Positions 5,871 to 6,265 of a stretch of DNA of 6,265 bases are shown here, in pieces. The position numbers and the translations under genes are program-made. The notes under the pieces are model-generated. The model did not search any database. It had not been told where the DNA came from and was given only the letters and a program-made list of their open reading frames with translations. The stretch is from Bacillota bacterium (GTDB taxonomy: Bacteria > Bacillota > Clostridia > Oscillospirales > Acutalibacteraceae), in contig JAEWRF010000080.1 of assembly GCA_023460155.1 (NCBI GenBank), positions 1-6,265 on the forward strand. Reading direction: 5' to 3'. How positions within the stretch are numbered: the stretch's first letter is position 1; every line of letters begins with the position of its first letter.

Positions 5871-6265
5871 GTGGAAATCAAAGAAACGGAATACGAAAAC
5901 TATGGAAAATGTGTCCTTTTGACCAACGGGATCATCAATGTGATCGTTACGATTGCGCTTGGACCCCGGATTGTGTTTTTCGGGTTTTCAGACGGTGAAA
6001 ATGTCCTGTTTGACGATTTGGCGCGGGAGTATTTCCGGGCTGACGATCCGGCTTCCGGGAAAAGCGCCAACTTCTATTTGTATGGCGGACATCGGCTTAC
6101 AATCGGTCAGCCGCGTACCGGGCCGCTGTTTTATCCGGACAATTCCCCTGTGGTTTACACGCTGCTTCCCGACGGGGTCAGCTTTCTTCCTCCCAGACAG
6201 AAAAGCACGGAGATTCAGACCGGCTTCGAAATCGTCATGGGAGAGGATGCTTCCGACGTAATGAT
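5871..6265 (+). CDS. Galactose mutarotase-fold-like hypothetical protein, 3'-truncated by the window edge
   Basis: The open frame from GTG 5871 runs to the right edge, giving 131 complete codons. The protein begins VEIKETEYENYGKCVLL. Visible motifs are TNGIINVIVT (residues 18-27), LGPRIVFFGF (30-39), a GEN turn (42-44), LYGGHRL (70-76) and FYPDNSPV (87-94). The order TNG, GPRI, YGGHR and YPDN recalls uncharacterised beta-sandwich proteins of the galactose mutarotase/aldose-epimerase fold, as I remember them. The catalytic half, if any, lies beyond the window, so enzyme activity and substrate are unknown. No signal peptide or membrane segment is seen at the N-terminus, so it is probably cytosolic. 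It follows tmcAL by 27 bp without a terminator and is probably co-transcribed. The start could be GTG 5862, adding three residues. A +1-frame ORF from 5953 overlaps it but has no family pattern and is taken as a shadow. Confidence 0.75.
   Translation, partial: MEIKETEYENYGKCVLLTNGIINVIVTIALGPRIVFFGFSDGENVLFDDLAREYFRADDPASGKSANFYLYGGHRLTIGQPRTGPLFYPDNSPVVYTLLPDGVSFLPPRQKSTEIQTGFEIVMGEDASDVM

Noticed and set aside
5953..6261. 102-codon + strand ORF at the right end
   Set aside because: The overlapping frame from GTG 5871 has the LGPRI, YGGHR and YPDN motifs and a ribosome binding site; this frame has neither.
1..6265. Search for mobile elements, CRISPR repeats, tRNAs, riboswitches and attachment sites
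   Set aside because: None was seen. Genes are closely packed, and the only gap of note (4533-4652) is accounted for by promoters and an inverted repeat. A lysine riboswitch, if present, would be upstream of the window.

Overview
This is a chromosomal core-metabolism window, most likely from a Gram-positive anaerobe of the class Clostridia, perhaps Oscillospirales (Ruminococcaceae/Oscillospiraceae-like). The grounds are strong AGGAGG-type ribosome binding sites, sigma-A-like promoters, base composition near half G+C by eye, an archaeal-type Asd joined to dapA and dapB, and a tmcAL (ylbM) gene beside ackA. The genus cannot be fixed from this sequence. No IS, phage, tRNA, rRNA or CRISPR was seen.

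Region 1 (1-3221, + strand) is a diaminopimelate/lysine operon: the 3' part of asd, then dapA, dapB and a small protein made of two ACT domains. The first three genes encode consecutive steps from aspartyl phosphate to tetrahydrodipicolinate, the precursor of lysine and of peptidoglycan meso-DAP. The fourth looks like the regulatory end of an aspartokinase without its catalytic domain, so it could sense an end product (inference). Gaps are 39, 42 and 12 bp. A bulged hairpin flanked by A7 and T7 (3232-3272) closes the operon and can also end the converging ackA transcript.

Region 2 (3282-4532, - strand) is ackA, acetate kinase, with the key active-site residues present. No pta lies beside it in the window.

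Region 3 (4533-4652) is a 120-bp divergent control region. Two good promoter matches point away from each other, with their -10 boxes one base apart. An imperfect inverted repeat (4561-4597) holds the -35 box of the rightward promoter in its loop and would also fall in the leader of the ackA mRNA.

Region 4 (4653-6265, + strand) is tmcAL, which uses acetate and ATP for ac4C34 formation in elongator tRNA-Met. It is followed 27 bp later by the 5' part of a gene that resembles uncharacterised galactose-mutarotase-fold proteins and probably starts at GTG. AckA and TmcAL both handle acetate and share one control region.

The window is mostly ordinary housekeeping DNA. The points most worth a second look are the free-standing ACT-pair protein and the ackA/tmcAL control region. 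I see no evidence of a wholly new system.
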